The translations under genes and the position numbers were made by a program. DNA of 34,988 bases from Pseudarthrobacter albicanus. GTDB lineage: Bacteria; Actinomycetota; Actinomycetes; Actinomycetales; Micrococcaceae. Under the pieces are notes generated by a model. It ran no database searches, was not told the origin of the DNA, and was given only the letters and a program-made list of their open reading frames with translations. The stretch spans positions 1 through 34,988 of the forward strand of contig NZ_JAGPOT010000036.1 of NCBI RefSeq assembly GCF_018224015.1. The letters run 5' to 3'. Positions 13,982 through 22,066 of the stretch are shown piece after piece; positions within the stretch are counted from its first letter, which is position 1, and each line of letters begins with the position of its first letter.

Positions 13982-14940
13982 GCACCACACCTGAGACTGC
14001 GGTCCCCGCAGAAGAAACCGCCGGCCACGGCGACATCTCCGTCGGCGTCCCCGGAGCCGGCGCCGAATTCGGAGCCGGCAGCGGCGACGCCGCGGCGAGC
14101 GCCACCCGCATCACGCCCGGCAACGCCCTGCGCCCGGAGGACATCGCCCTGGCCGTCAGCCGCGGCACCGCCAAGCCCAGCGACGACGCCGCCGAGTACG
14201 CCCTGCGCCTGGGCGACGACGCCCTGATCCTCGCGCAGCGCCTGGGCCACTGGATCTCTCGCGGCCCGGAGCTCGAGGAGGACATCGCCCTGGGCAACAT
14301 CGCCCTGGACCAACTGGGCCACGCCCGGTCGTTCCTGAGCTACGCCGGCGGCGCGTATGCCAAAGACGGAAAGCCGGGCAAGACCGAGGACGATCTCGCC
14401 TACTTCCGCCGCGAGCCCGAGTTCCGCTCCGTGGAGATCTTCGAGCAGCCCAACGGGGACTTCGCCGTCACCATCGCCCGGCAGTTCGTGGTCAGCTACT
14501 ACCAGTACGAGCTGTACCGCCGCCTCACCGAATCCACGGACGCCACCCTGGCCGGCATCGCCGCCAAGGCCGTCAAGGAAGTGGATTACCACCGCGACCA
14601 CAGCGCCCAGTGGGTCCTGCGCCTGGCCCTGGGCACGGACGAGTCCCGCGAAAAGATGATCCACGCCTTCCAGGTCATCTGGCCGTACGTGGACGAACTG
14701 TTCCGCGACGACGAGCTCACCGCCCGCCTGGCCGGGACCGGGGCCGCCGTCGAGCCTTCCAGCCTGCGCGCGGACTTCGACCGCCTCACCGGCGAAGTCC
14801 TCGCCGAAGCGGAACTCGACGTCCCGCAGGTCAAGGCCGCCCCCGGCGGCGGACGCCGCGGCCTGCACTCCGAACACCTCGGCTACCTCCTCGCCGAAAT
14901 GCAGGTGCTCGCCCGCGAGTACCCGGGAGCCACCTGGTAG
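13978..14940 (+). CDS. paaC: 1,2-phenylacetyl-CoA epoxidase subunit PaaC (structural)
   Basis: PaaC is the ferritin-like structural partner of PaaA. The core is clear from about residue 60 on: LRLGDDALILAQRLGHWISR, GPELEEDIALGNIALDQLGH, VVSYYQYELYRRL and the late KEVDYHRDHSAQWVLRLALG. The GTG at 13978 overlaps the paaB stop (GTGA) and is the natural coupled start. From it the protein is 320 aa, longer than the usual 250 or so, because of an N-terminal leader of about 55 residues rich in Ala, Gly, Glu and Thr. An internal start could bypass the leader, but none has a clearly better ribosome-binding site. Confidence 0.95.
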   Translation: MSTTPETAVPAEETAGHGDISVGVPGAGAEFGAGSGDAAASATRITPGNALRPEDIALAVSRGTAKPSDDAAEYALRLGDDALILAQRLGHWISRGPELEEDIALGNIALDQLGHARSFLSYAGGAYAKDGKPGKTEDDLAYFRREPEFRSVEIFEQPNGDFAVTIARQFVVSYYQYELYRRLTESTDATLAGIAAKAVKEVDYHRDHSAQWVLRLALGTDESREKMIHAFQVIWPYVDELFRDDELTARLAGTGAAVEPSSLRADFDRLTGEVLAEAELDVPQVKAAPGGGRRGLHSEHLGYLLAEMQVLAREYPGATW

Positions 14941-14942
14941 CC

Positions 14943-15479
14943 ATGGCTGTCACCAAATCACCCGAGCAGAGGGCCTGGGACATCGCCGCCACGGTGTGCG
15001 ATCCGGAAATCCCCGTCCTCACGGTCGCGGACCTCGGGATCCTCCGCAACGTCGAGCTGCTGGGCACCACTACAGCAGCGGACGACGCCGGGACGGCGCC
15101 GGCCGTCCGGGTCACCATCACGCCCACCTACTCCGGCTGCCCGGCCATGGACGCCATCCGCGACGACCTGAAGACGGCGTTCGCGGCCGAAGGCTACCCG
15201 AGCGTCCACGTCGAACTGGTGCTGAGCCCGGCGTGGACCACGGACTGGATGAGCGAGGCCGGCAGGGCCAAGCTGGAAGAGTATGGCATCGCCCCGCCCA
15301 GCGGCCACTCCAGCGCCGCCCGGCACGCAGGGCCCATCCGGCTGTCCCTCGCCGTCAAATGCCCGCAGTGTTCCTCGCTGCACACCAAAGAACTCACCCG
15401 CTTCGGTTCCACCTCCTGCAAGGCGCTGTACGTCTGCCAGGACTGCAAGGAACCGTTCGACTACTTCAAAGTTTTGTAA
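14943..15479 (+). CDS. paaD: Phenylacetate degradation protein PaaD (DUF59/MIP18-type, Fe-S assembly)
   Basis: The 178-aa protein starts with a DUF59 domain (VCDPEIPVLTVADLGILRNVE, then VTITPTYSGCPAMDAIRDDL). It ends with the PaaD cysteine segment KCPQCSSLHTKELTRFGSTS, followed by CKALYVCQDCKEPFDYFK, which likely binds a metal. PaaD helps assemble the epoxidase Fe-S centre in PaaE. Only two bases separate it from paaC, and the ATG sits in CCATGG. It lies in the canonical paaABCDE order. Confidence 0.95.
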   Translation: MAVTKSPEQRAWDIAATVCDPEIPVLTVADLGILRNVELLGTTTAADDAGTAPAVRVTITPTYSGCPAMDAIRDDLKTAFAAEGYPSVHVELVLSPAWTTDWMSEAGRAKLEEYGIAPPSGHSSAARHAGPIRLSLAVKCPQCSSLHTKELTRFGSTSCKALYVCQDCKEPFDYFKVL

Positions 15480-15494
15480 GGAACAGGTGCTCCC

Positions 15495-16715
15495 ATGACT
15501 GTTGTCCGCCAGACTGCCGCCGAAACGGCCGCGGCGACCGGCCGCCGTCGCGCGTCCTTCCACCCGCTGACGGTCGATGAGGTCCGCCGCCTGACCGATG
15601 ACGCGATCGAGGTGAAGTTCGGTGTTCCCGCCGGGCTGAGCGGGCAGTTCGACTACCTCCCGGGCCAGTACGTCGCCCTGCGCACCACCTTGCCGGACGA
15701 GCAGGGCGAGCCGCACGAGATCCGCCGCAGCTACTCCATCTGCGCCGAACCGCGCAGCTTCGCGGACGGCAGCAGCGAAATCCGGGTCGCGATCAAGAAG
15801 GACCTCGGCGGGCTGTTCTCCACCTGGGCCAACGCCGAGCTCAAGTCCGGCGACGTCCTGGACGTCATGAGCCCCATGGGCGCGTTCGTCTCCAAGCACG
15901 GCCGGGACGGCAAAGAGCAGAACCTGATGAACTCGATGAACCATCCGGAGGATTTGGCGGGGGAGCCGGGCTCCTTCGTGGCCATCGCGGCCGGTTCCGG
16001 CATCACCCCCGTGATCGCCATCGCCCGGACCCTGCTCGCGGCGCACCCGGACACCCGCTTCGACCTGGTGTACGCCAACAAGGCCGCCATGGACGTGATG
16101 TTCCTCGAGGAACTCGCGGACCTGAAGGACAAGTACCCGTCCCGTCTGGCCCTGCACCACGTGCTGTCCCGCGAACAGCGGATCGCGCCGCTGCTCAGCG
16201 GCCGGATCGACGCCGGGAAGCTCCAGGCCCTGCTGGGCACCGCGATCCAGGCCGACCAGGTGGACGAATGGTTCCTGTGCGGGCCGTTCGAGCTCGTGCA
16301 GCTGTGCCGCGACACCCTGGCCGCCCGCGGCGTCAAGCCCGAACACATCCGCTTCGAGCTGTTCACCTCCGGCAAGCCGGACCGCCCGGAGGGCAACATC
16401 GGCCGGCCGGTGGTCCCGGACGAGTCCAAGGAAACGTACAAGATCACCTTCAAGCTGGACGGGCTCCAAGGCGAGGTCGCCAGCCCCACCCACGCCCGCG
16501 AATCCATCCTCAACGCCGCCCTGCGGGTCCGCCCCGACGTGCCGTTCGCGTGCGCCGGCGGCGTCTGCGGAACCTGCCGGGCCAAGGTGGTGGCCGGTGC
16601 CGTCACGATGGACGAGAACTACGCGCTGGAACAGGACGAGCTGGACAAGGGCTACGTCCTGACCTGCCAGTCGCACCCCACCACCCCGGAAGTCAGCGTC
16701 GACTTCGACGTCTGA
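15495..16715 (+). CDS. paaE: 1,2-phenylacetyl-CoA epoxidase reductase subunit PaaE
   Basis: The 406-aa reductase has an FAD domain (RRSYSICAE near residue 77, after YLPGQYVALR), an NAD(P)H domain (FVAIAAGSGITPVIAIARTLL, and the EWFLCGPFELV segment) and a C-terminal plant-type 2Fe-2S ferredoxin domain with CAGGVCGTCRAKV and a later C-Q-S. It passes electrons from NADPH to PaaA. A 25-residue leader precedes the FAD domain. It begins 15 bases after paaD with AAGGAACAGG upstream and closes the canonical operon order. A dispersed-repeat-like sequence follows its stop. Confidence 0.96.
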   Translation: MTVVRQTAAETAAATGRRRASFHPLTVDEVRRLTDDAIEVKFGVPAGLSGQFDYLPGQYVALRTTLPDEQGEPHEIRRSYSICAEPRSFADGSSEIRVAIKKDLGGLFSTWANAELKSGDVLDVMSPMGAFVSKHGRDGKEQNLMNSMNHPEDLAGEPGSFVAIAAGSGITPVIAIARTLLAAHPDTRFDLVYANKAAMDVMFLEELADLKDKYPSRLALHHVLSREQRIAPLLSGRIDAGKLQALLGTAIQADQVDEWFLCGPFELVQLCRDTLAARGVKPEHIRFELFTSGKPDRPEGNIGRPVVPDESKETYKITFKLDGLQGEVASPTHARESILNAALRVRPDVPFACAGGVCGTCRAKVVAGAVTMDENYALEQDELDKGYVLTCQSHPTTPEVSVDFDV

Positions 16716-16720
16716 CCCGG

Positions 16721-16750
16721 TGGTCTCGGTGGTTGAGCCTGTCGAAACCG
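16721..16750. repeat. Short intergenic repeat of the GGTTGAGCCTGTCGAAACC type
   Basis: The sequence GGTGGTTGAGCCTGTCGAAA lies between paaE and the crotonase gene. I recognise this as a short motif that recurs in intergenic regions of many actinobacteria, often reading GGTTTCGACAGGCTCAACC on the other strand. Only one full copy is seen in this window, so dispersal rests on recognition. Confidence 0.45.
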
Positions 16751-16782
16751 TCGAGATCCGCCCCCACACCCCAAGGAGCCCC

Positions 16783-17562
16783 ATGATTTCCCTCTCCATC
16801 GCCGGCGGCATCGCCGAGATCGTCCTGGACGCCCCGCACAAGCTGAACTCCCTGGACGGGCCGGCGCTGGCGGATCTGGCACAGGCGTACGACGACGCCG
16901 CTGACGCCGCCTCGCGCGGTGAGGTGCGGGCGCTGCTGCTGCGGGGGGAGGGCCGGGCCTTCTGCGCGGGCCGGGACATTGCCGGCGTGACGCCGGAGGC
17001 CGACGACGTGCAGGGGTACCTGGGCGGGCTGCTGCAGCCGCTCCTGCAGAAGATGAGCGCCTTCCCGGCGCCCACCTTCGCCGCCGCCCAGGGGGCCTGC
17101 CTCGGCGTGGGGCTGGGCCTGCTGCTGGCCACGGACGTGGTGTACGTGGCGGAGAACGCCAAGTTCGGCTCGCCGTTCGCCAACCTCGGCGCCACCCTGG
17201 ATTCCGGCGGGCACTGGTACTTCACCGAGCGCCTGGGCATGCACCGTACCCTGGACCTGATCTACACCGCCGAGCTCATGAGCGGCGCCGACGCCGTGGC
17301 GCAGGGGATGTTCAGCAGGGCCATGCCCGCCGCCGAGCTGCTGGAGACCACCCGTGCCATCGTGGCGAGGGCCGCCACCGGTGCCACCAGTGCGTTCAAC
17401 GCCAGCAAGGAACTCGTGGCGCACGTCCGGGACCAGCGCCTGGGCCTCTGGGCGTCCATGGAAGAGGAGAACGCCGAGCAGGCCCGCCTCTGCAGGACCG
17501 AGGACTACAGCGAGGGTTTCCGTGCCTTCCAGGAGAAGCGCATGCCGGTCTTCAAGGGGTAA
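16783..17562 (+). CDS. Enoyl-CoA hydratase/isomerase family protein, PaaG-like
   Basis: The 259-aa crotonase-fold protein has the oxyanion-hole segments GRAFCAGRDIAG and AQGACLGVGLGLLLATD and ends with a typical crotonase C-terminus. At the second acid position it reads LGATLDSGGHWYF; Asp in this PDSGG-like segment is the pattern of PaaG/isomerase members, whereas hydratases such as PaaF usually have Glu. PaaG isomerises ring-1,2-epoxyphenylacetyl-CoA to the oxepin. AAGGAG lies four bases before the ATG at 16783. The open frame extends to 16720 but crosses the dispersed repeat. It is probably transcribed with paaABCDE. Other paa genes (K, Z, F, H, J) are not in the window. Confidence 0.85.
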   Translation: MISLSIAGGIAEIVLDAPHKLNSLDGPALADLAQAYDDAADAASRGEVRALLLRGEGRAFCAGRDIAGVTPEADDVQGYLGGLLQPLLQKMSAFPAPTFAAAQGACLGVGLGLLLATDVVYVAENAKFGSPFANLGATLDSGGHWYFTERLGMHRTLDLIYTAELMSGADAVAQGMFSRAMPAAELLETTRAIVARAATGATSAFNASKELVAHVRDQRLGLWASMEEENAEQARLCRTEDYSEGFRAFQEKRMPVFKG

Positions 17563-17613
17563 CAGCACGGCACTGAAATTCTGTTTTTGACCGCCAACTT
17601 GTAAGGTTCGTGT

Positions 17614-18507
17614 ATGACTTTGGGGAAACCAGTAATTAAAGCCGTCATTCCTGCTGCCGGATTGGGAACTCGATTCCTGCCCGCCACCAAGGCGATGCCG
17701 AAGGAGATGCTGCCGGTTGTCGACCAGCCGGCCATCCAGTACGTGGTGGAAGAGGCTGTCAACGCAGGCCTGACGGACCTCCTGATGATCACGGGGCGCA
17801 ACAAGCGCGCGCTGGAGGACCACTTCGACCGGGAACCGTCCCTGGAGCGGACCCTGGAGCTGAAGGGGGACACTGCCCGCCTGGAGGCCGTACAGTATGC
17901 CTCCGACCTGGGGCCCCTCCACTACGTCCGGCAGGGCGAGGCGAAGGGCCTCGGGCACGCGGTCCTGTGCGCCCGCCAGCACGTGGGCGACGAGCCGTTC
18001 GCCGTGCTGCTGGGCGACGACCTGATTGACGAGCGCGACGAGCTCCTGACCACCATGATGGAGGTCCACGCGCGGACCGGCGGTTCGGTGGTGGCCCTGA
18101 TCGAGGTGGACCCGTCCCAGATCAGCGCCTACGGCTGCGCGGACATCACCGCCATCGACGGCGAGGACTACGTCCGGGTCAACAGCCTGGTGGAGAAGCC
18201 CTCCGCTGCGGAGGCTCCGTCAAACCTGGCCATCATCGGCCGGTACGTGCTGCACCCGTCAGTCTTCGACGTTTTGGAGAAAACCGAGCCGGGCCGCGGC
18301 GGGGAAATCCAGCTGACCGACGCCCTGCAGACCCTGGCAGCGGCTGACGGCGAAGGATCCGGCGTCTACGGGGTGGTCTTCAAGGGCCGCCGCTATGACA
18401 CCGGGGACAAGCTGAGCTATCTGAAGGCCGTCATCACCCTGGCCTCGGAGCGGGTGGAGTTCGGCGAGGAGCTCAAGACCTGGCTGAAGGGCTTCGTGAA
18501 CAACTAG
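17614..18507 (+). CDS. galU: UTP-glucose-1-phosphate uridylyltransferase
   Basis: The 297-aa protein has the nucleotidyltransferase signature AAGLGTRFLPATKAMPKEML (12-31), the ELLTTMMEVH and VNSLVEKPS segments and the C-terminal GRRYDTGDKLSYLKA, and is of normal GalU length. It makes UDP-glucose, the precursor oxidised by the UDP-glucose dehydrogenase encoded 4 kb away in the polysaccharide locus. AAGG precedes the ATG. It stands alone on the plus strand, convergent with VanZ, and ends at a strong stem-loop terminator. Confidence 0.95.
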   Translation: MTLGKPVIKAVIPAAGLGTRFLPATKAMPKEMLPVVDQPAIQYVVEEAVNAGLTDLLMITGRNKRALEDHFDREPSLERTLELKGDTARLEAVQYASDLGPLHYVRQGEAKGLGHAVLCARQHVGDEPFAVLLGDDLIDERDELLTTMMEVHARTGGSVVALIEVDPSQISAYGCADITAIDGEDYVRVNSLVEKPSAAEAPSNLAIIGRYVLHPSVFDVLEKTEPGRGGEIQLTDALQTLAAADGEGSGVYGVVFKGRRYDTGDKLSYLKAVITLASERVEFGEELKTWLKGFVNN

Positions 18508-18535
18508 GCCGTAGGGCTCAGAAACTAGTTTTTGG

Positions 18536-18574
18536 ACAGGCTCAACGCTGATTGAAGCGTTGGGCCTGTTTTTG
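18536..18574 (+). terminator. Rho-independent terminator after galU
   Basis: ACAGGCTCAACGCT and AGCGTTGGGCCTGT form a 14-bp stem with one non-Watson-Crick position and a 6-base loop, followed by a run of five T. It lies 28 bases after the galU stop and overlaps the 3' end of the convergent vanZ-like gene. The minus strand lacks a following T-run, so it should stop plus-strand transcription only. Confidence 0.85.
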
Positions 18575-18991
18575 TTGGTGCGTGCGGACGGCTGCCATCG
18601 CCAGTAGGGCCCCTATTACAGAGCCCCCCGAGTTTGTGACAACATCAATCCAACTTGAAAACCGGTTGTGAAGAAACAGCAGTTGGCCCAACTCCATACA
18701 GCCGGACACAGCCACTCCGAGTGCGGCATTCTGCCACCACCGTTTGTCCGGGTAGGCCAAGGAGGCTGCGATGCCGAAAGGGATAAACAGCGCCACGTTC
18801 GCGGCTTTTTCCACCAACGAGTAATTGATCCAACCGGGGATTCCGTGGGCGTGCAGGAAGGCCAGCACGCTGGCAATTGTTCCCTGGGCTGGCGCGTCGA
18901 CAGGGCTCGGCCAGAAGCCGACCAGAGCCAGCGCGGCCATCATTACCGCGAGGACTGCGCGCCATAACAGTGGCTTTTCCAGTAGCTTCAA
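18542..18991 (-). CDS. VanZ-like membrane protein
   Basis: The 149-aa protein has about four hydrophobic segments (residues 10-26, 60-80, 86-102, 120-136) and VanZ hallmarks: KAANVALFIPFGIAAS, MELGQLLF and IDVVTNSGGSVIGALLA. VanZ proteins give low-level teicoplanin resistance in enterococci, but most family members have no known role and many lie in surface-polymer loci. I used the TTG at 18991, which gives the complete first membrane segment; ribosome-binding support is weak and internal ATG codons near 18945 are alternatives. It is the most distal gene of the minus-strand polysaccharide arm, after a stem-loop that may stop transcription before it. Confidence 0.85.
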   Translation of the reverse strand: MKLLEKPLLWRAVLAVMMAALALVGFWPSPVDAPAQGTIASVLAFLHAHGIPGWINYSLVEKAANVALFIPFGIAASLAYPDKRWWQNAALGVAVSGCMELGQLLFLHNRFSSWIDVVTNSGGSVIGALLAMAAVRTHQQKQAQRFNQR

Positions 18992-19038
18992 GGTGGCCTA
19001 GGGTCGGGATTTCCGGGATTTATGGGGAGATAAGACAA

Positions 19039-19078
19039 GGGCGGGCAGTTCTCAGGTTTCCCCGGGAACTGCCCACCC
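19039..19078 (-). terminator. Stem-loop after the LANTG surface-protein gene
   Basis: GGGCGGGCAGTTC and GAACTGCCCACCC pair over 13 bases with one mismatch around a 14-base loop. On the minus strand TTGTCTTATC follows, which is a moderate T-rich tail. It lies about 20 bases downstream of the surface-protein stop and would isolate it from the vanZ-like gene. Confidence 0.65.
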
Positions 19079-19098
19079 TCGTTGGTGCTTGTAGGCGC

Positions 19099-20013
19099 TT
19101 ACGCGGAGGTGTCAGCCTTGGCGCGGCGGCGGACCACCACTACGGAGGTTACACCGGCAGCCAGTGCGCCTGCGCCCACCAGGGACCAGAGGACCAGGCT
19201 GGTGTCCGCGCCGGTGTTGGCGAGGCCGGTGCCCGAGGTGGCCGTGCCGCCTGCGGTGCCGCCGGTGTTGGCCAGGCCTGTGCCCGATCCGGCAGCTGCA
19301 GCGTCCACCGTGACACTGGACGTGACGGTCTTGCCGGAGGTGAGCCCCTCTGCCGTCAGGATGTAGGTTCCCTCCGCCGGGAGGTCAAGCGGGATGGCGA
19401 AGTTGCCGCTGGCATCGGCGGTGGTGGTGAAGGTAAGCGGGGCCAGCGGCAGGATGATCTTAGCCGGCACCGCCATGCTTGCCCCGCCGGAGAAGCTGCC
19501 TCCGATTGCCTGCGGCGTACCGGTCAGGGTCGCGGTGACCTGGATGGTTTCGCCAGGCGTGAAACCTCCGTCAACGGAGGAGAATACGAAGGTTTTGCCG
19601 GGGGCGACAGTTCCGTTAGAAACGGTGCCTTGTGCAGCCGCTGGTCCCTTGACATTGACGAATGCGGAAGCGGTCTGGCCGGACGCTCCGGTAGCCTTCA
19701 CCGTGTAAGCGCCAGGCTTGCCGATTTTCAGGGAGTATGTGAAGGCACCGTTGGCGTCAGCCGTTACTTGGTAAGTTTGCAGCGCGCCTGCGCCGTTGCC
19801 ATTTCCCCTGCCTTGATAAACAGTGATTGTGACCTGTTCGGACGGCCCGAAACCCTGGCCCGAGAAGGTGAACGACTGATCCCGGCCAACTGTGCCGTCG
19901 GAAACCGTACCGCTGGGCTTGGGCGCCGGGTACCCGTCTGCTGCCATGGCCGGGACGGCACCCATGAGACCAAGTGATCCGGCAAGCGCTATTACTGCAA
20001 GTGTTTTCTTCAT
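19099..20013 (-). CDS. Secreted Ig-like repeat protein with LANTG cell-wall sorting signal
   Basis: The 304-aa protein starts with a signal peptide (MKKTLAVIALAGSLGLMG, probable cleavage after AMA near residue 25). Two beta-rich, Ig-like regions follow (about 27-130 and 135-240), each introduced by GTVSDGTVGRDQSFTFSGQG or the parallel GTVSNGTVAPGKTFVFSS. A Gly/Thr linker leads to LANTG at 264, a hydrophobic stretch and RRRAKADTSA, a sortase signal of the LAxTG class recognised by class E sortases in actinobacteria. A second LANTG lies 17 residues upstream at 247 in a duplicated GTGLANTG block. The ATG at 20013 follows AGGGGGA; frames upstream lack a signal peptide. It may be a wall protein associated with the polysaccharide. 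Its binding partner is unknown. Confidence 0.85.
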   Translation of the reverse strand: MKKTLAVIALAGSLGLMGAVPAMAADGYPAPKPSGTVSDGTVGRDQSFTFSGQGFGPSEQVTITVYQGRGNGNGAGALQTYQVTADANGAFTYSLKIGKPGAYTVKATGASGQTASAFVNVKGPAAAQGTVSNGTVAPGKTFVFSSVDGGFTPGETIQVTATLTGTPQAIGGSFSGGASMAVPAKIILPLAPLTFTTTADASGNFAIPLDLPAEGTYILTAEGLTSGKTVTSSVTVDAAAAGSGTGLANTGGTAGGTATSGTGLANTGADTSLVLWSLVGAGALAAGVTSVVVVRRRAKADTSA

Positions 20014-20176
20014 TTGTCCCCCTGAGACCAAAAATTCGTGTGTCCTGCGGTGGAGATTTCCGGTCCTCGAGCGGACAGAGGGTGAAATCTCATTTGATGC
20101 CCAAGTAGAAGGTAGCATCCCATGACGCCTGTTACCAAAGTGAATCAAGACGCTTTACTTACTGTTTATGTGGCGT

Positions 20177-22063
20177 CTACCTGCCCGAAACACAGCTCGC
20201 AGTTTTTGTGTCCAAAATCACATCCTTGACAGGCTGGACGCTGGGTGTGACAACCACTGTCGGTTCCGTGTGCTGGACAATCTTGCCGAAACTGAACTCC
20301 ACCGTGCTGCTCTGACCCGGGGCCAACGAGACCGTCAGCGATCCGACCGGTCTGTTGCTGTGTCCATGTGCTGCAAAGTCGGTCTTCTGGCCGTCAACCA
20401 TCGCGGTTTCCACGTTTGCCTGGACGGGGCCATAGGCAATGACGTTAGTCTGCACAGTGCCGGCGGGAACACCGAAGGAGCCGCCGCCGGTGACGTACGC
20501 GGGGAGTGATGTTGCGGCGTCTGCGGGGGCCGTGTTGGTGCTGGTGATGCGCACTTTGACCTCCCCGTACTCGTCCCCGGTGCACTCCTGCACGAGCTGT
20601 ACGGTCCGCTTGACGTAGTAATCCATCTTGGCGCCGGTGCCGTCGTTGAAGTAGACGCCGAACTGGGCCGGGGAGACGCTGGGTCCGGCGATGGATCCGC
20701 TGAGGGGGTATTTCGCGATTACCGCCTGTTCTTGGGCATCTCCCGACCATAGAAGGACCCGGCCTTCCGACGTTCCGCGCGTGATGCCACTGATCAGGCC
20801 CTTGGCTTCGCCCTTTCCTGCGGACAGCGCTTTGAAGGTTTCCTGTGCCACTCCAGCGAAATAGGCGTCCTGCAGCTCGGGCTGTGCGATCTTCGCGTAG
20901 ACATCGGAGAGCAGGGTCTGCACAACATTCTTGCCGCTAAGTTCGGTTGGCAAGCCGTTTTGAGTCAGAGCAACCAGCTCTGGGGCGGTGATCTTGACCG
21001 GCCCGGTGGCGTCCAGGACATAGCCCAGCGCCACCGGGTCCATGGAAATCACACCGTCCACGCGTTGTCCGGTCTTCTTTTCCCACATGGCTTGGGCAGT
21101 ACTGGCTGCAGTGGGAAAGTCAGGGGTGAAGTTTACGTCGTGCATGTACTCGCCCAGGCGTGCCGAGTAAATCTGCTGCTGTTCCGCGTCGACGGGCAGC
21201 GCCGGCGAAAACAATCCAAGCTCACTGGCGCTGCTTTGCGTGCCCAAGGTGAGTTTGCCCTTGTCGAAAGTGAGCACTGCCAATGCCCCGGGGATGCCGC
21301 CCGACGCGCGAGCCTCGGCATTGTTCTGGATCATGAGAAGGTAGTTGCGCGGGCCCTCGGCCCCCAACATGGCAGGGGCTAGCTGGGATGCGTTGGCCGC
21401 GGCGTCCAGCGCTCCGGTCACGGCCCGTAACTGGGCACGGGCTTGAGTTAGCGGTTCCGCGACTTGGGGCAACAGGCCATTCGCATCGATGCTGTCCAGC
21501 CGGTCGGCGGAGACGCGCACAGCGTGGGCGGCGGCGGAAACGCTTGGGGCGGCCTTTTGAAGCGGGCCCAAGTCTGTTCCTGCGCTACTCGGCATCAGGC
21601 TGTCCCAGTAAAGGGAATCGAATACCTTCACCAGCGGCACGACGCCCAATGCAGAAACATCGTCGGCCGAGCGTGCCACTTCCGCCACGGCACTGAAGTT
21701 CGCGCCGATGCCCGGCACCGCTGACGCCAGCGTCCACAGCGGATCGTCTGCCGCTTCGCGGGCTGCAGCTGTGTGGGTGCGAAGCTGATCCGCAGTTGCA
21801 CTGGCTTCCTGCGGCTTGTCGCCGGCAATATTCTCTTTGAGAACCGGGATGAGCTGCGTGGTGGCTTCCAGTTCGTTCTTGATGAGCGTGGCTCGCGAGC
21901 CGAGCCACGCCACCGTAGCAATGGCTAGGACCGCCATAGCGGTCAGCCACGAAGAAGCGATTACCCACCGACGGCGTCGCCCGCGCCGGTCCTTGGCTCG
22001 CGTGTCGCCAGACCTGGAGTGGCTTCTGTCTTCGGTCTCTAGGGCCTCGTCAATTTCAGTCAT
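20177..22063 (-). CDS. DUF4012 domain-containing membrane protein
   Basis: The 628-aa protein has a charged cytoplasmic N-terminus (1-32), one transmembrane helix (about 33-54), a helical region and then the DUF4012 domain, recognised by GPRNYLLMIQNNAEARASGG and IPGALAVLTFDKGKL. DUF4012 proteins are frequent in actinobacterial polysaccharide loci, often beside UDP-glucose dehydrogenase or sugar transferases, but no biochemical function is established. The ATG at 22063 follows the ugd stop by three bases, so the two are one transcription unit. The extracellular part has two cysteines near the C-terminus that might form a disulphide. Confidence 0.9.
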   Translation of the reverse strand: MTEIDEALETEDRSHSRSGDTRAKDRRGRRRRWVIASSWLTAMAVLAIATVAWLGSRATLIKNELEATTQLIPVLKENIAGDKPQEASATADQLRTHTAAAREAADDPLWTLASAVPGIGANFSAVAEVARSADDVSALGVVPLVKVFDSLYWDSLMPSSAGTDLGPLQKAAPSVSAAAHAVRVSADRLDSIDANGLLPQVAEPLTQARAQLRAVTGALDAAANASQLAPAMLGAEGPRNYLLMIQNNAEARASGGIPGALAVLTFDKGKLTLGTQSSASELGLFSPALPVDAEQQQIYSARLGEYMHDVNFTPDFPTAASTAQAMWEKKTGQRVDGVISMDPVALGYVLDATGPVKITAPELVALTQNGLPTELSGKNVVQTLLSDVYAKIAQPELQDAYFAGVAQETFKALSAGKGEAKGLISGITRGTSEGRVLLWSGDAQEQAVIAKYPLSGSIAGPSVSPAQFGVYFNDGTGAKMDYYVKRTVQLVQECTGDEYGEVKVRITSTNTAPADAATSLPAYVTGGGSFGVPAGTVQTNVIAYGPVQANVETAMVDGQKTDFAAHGHSNRPVGSLTVSLAPGQSSTVEFSFGKIVQHTEPTVVVTPSVQPVKDVILDTKTASCVSGR

Positions 22064-22066
22064 CGT

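Noticed and set aside
14958..17240. Very long minus-strand open frame opposite paaD, paaE and the crotonase gene
   Set aside because: It is the antisense shadow of strongly recognised genes; its translation is low-complexity with no domain.
20014..20176. Possible promoter TTGGTA-18-TACCTT (minus strand) upstream of the LANTG protein gene
   Set aside because: Weak hexamers in a 163-base gap; plausible but not distinguishable from chance.
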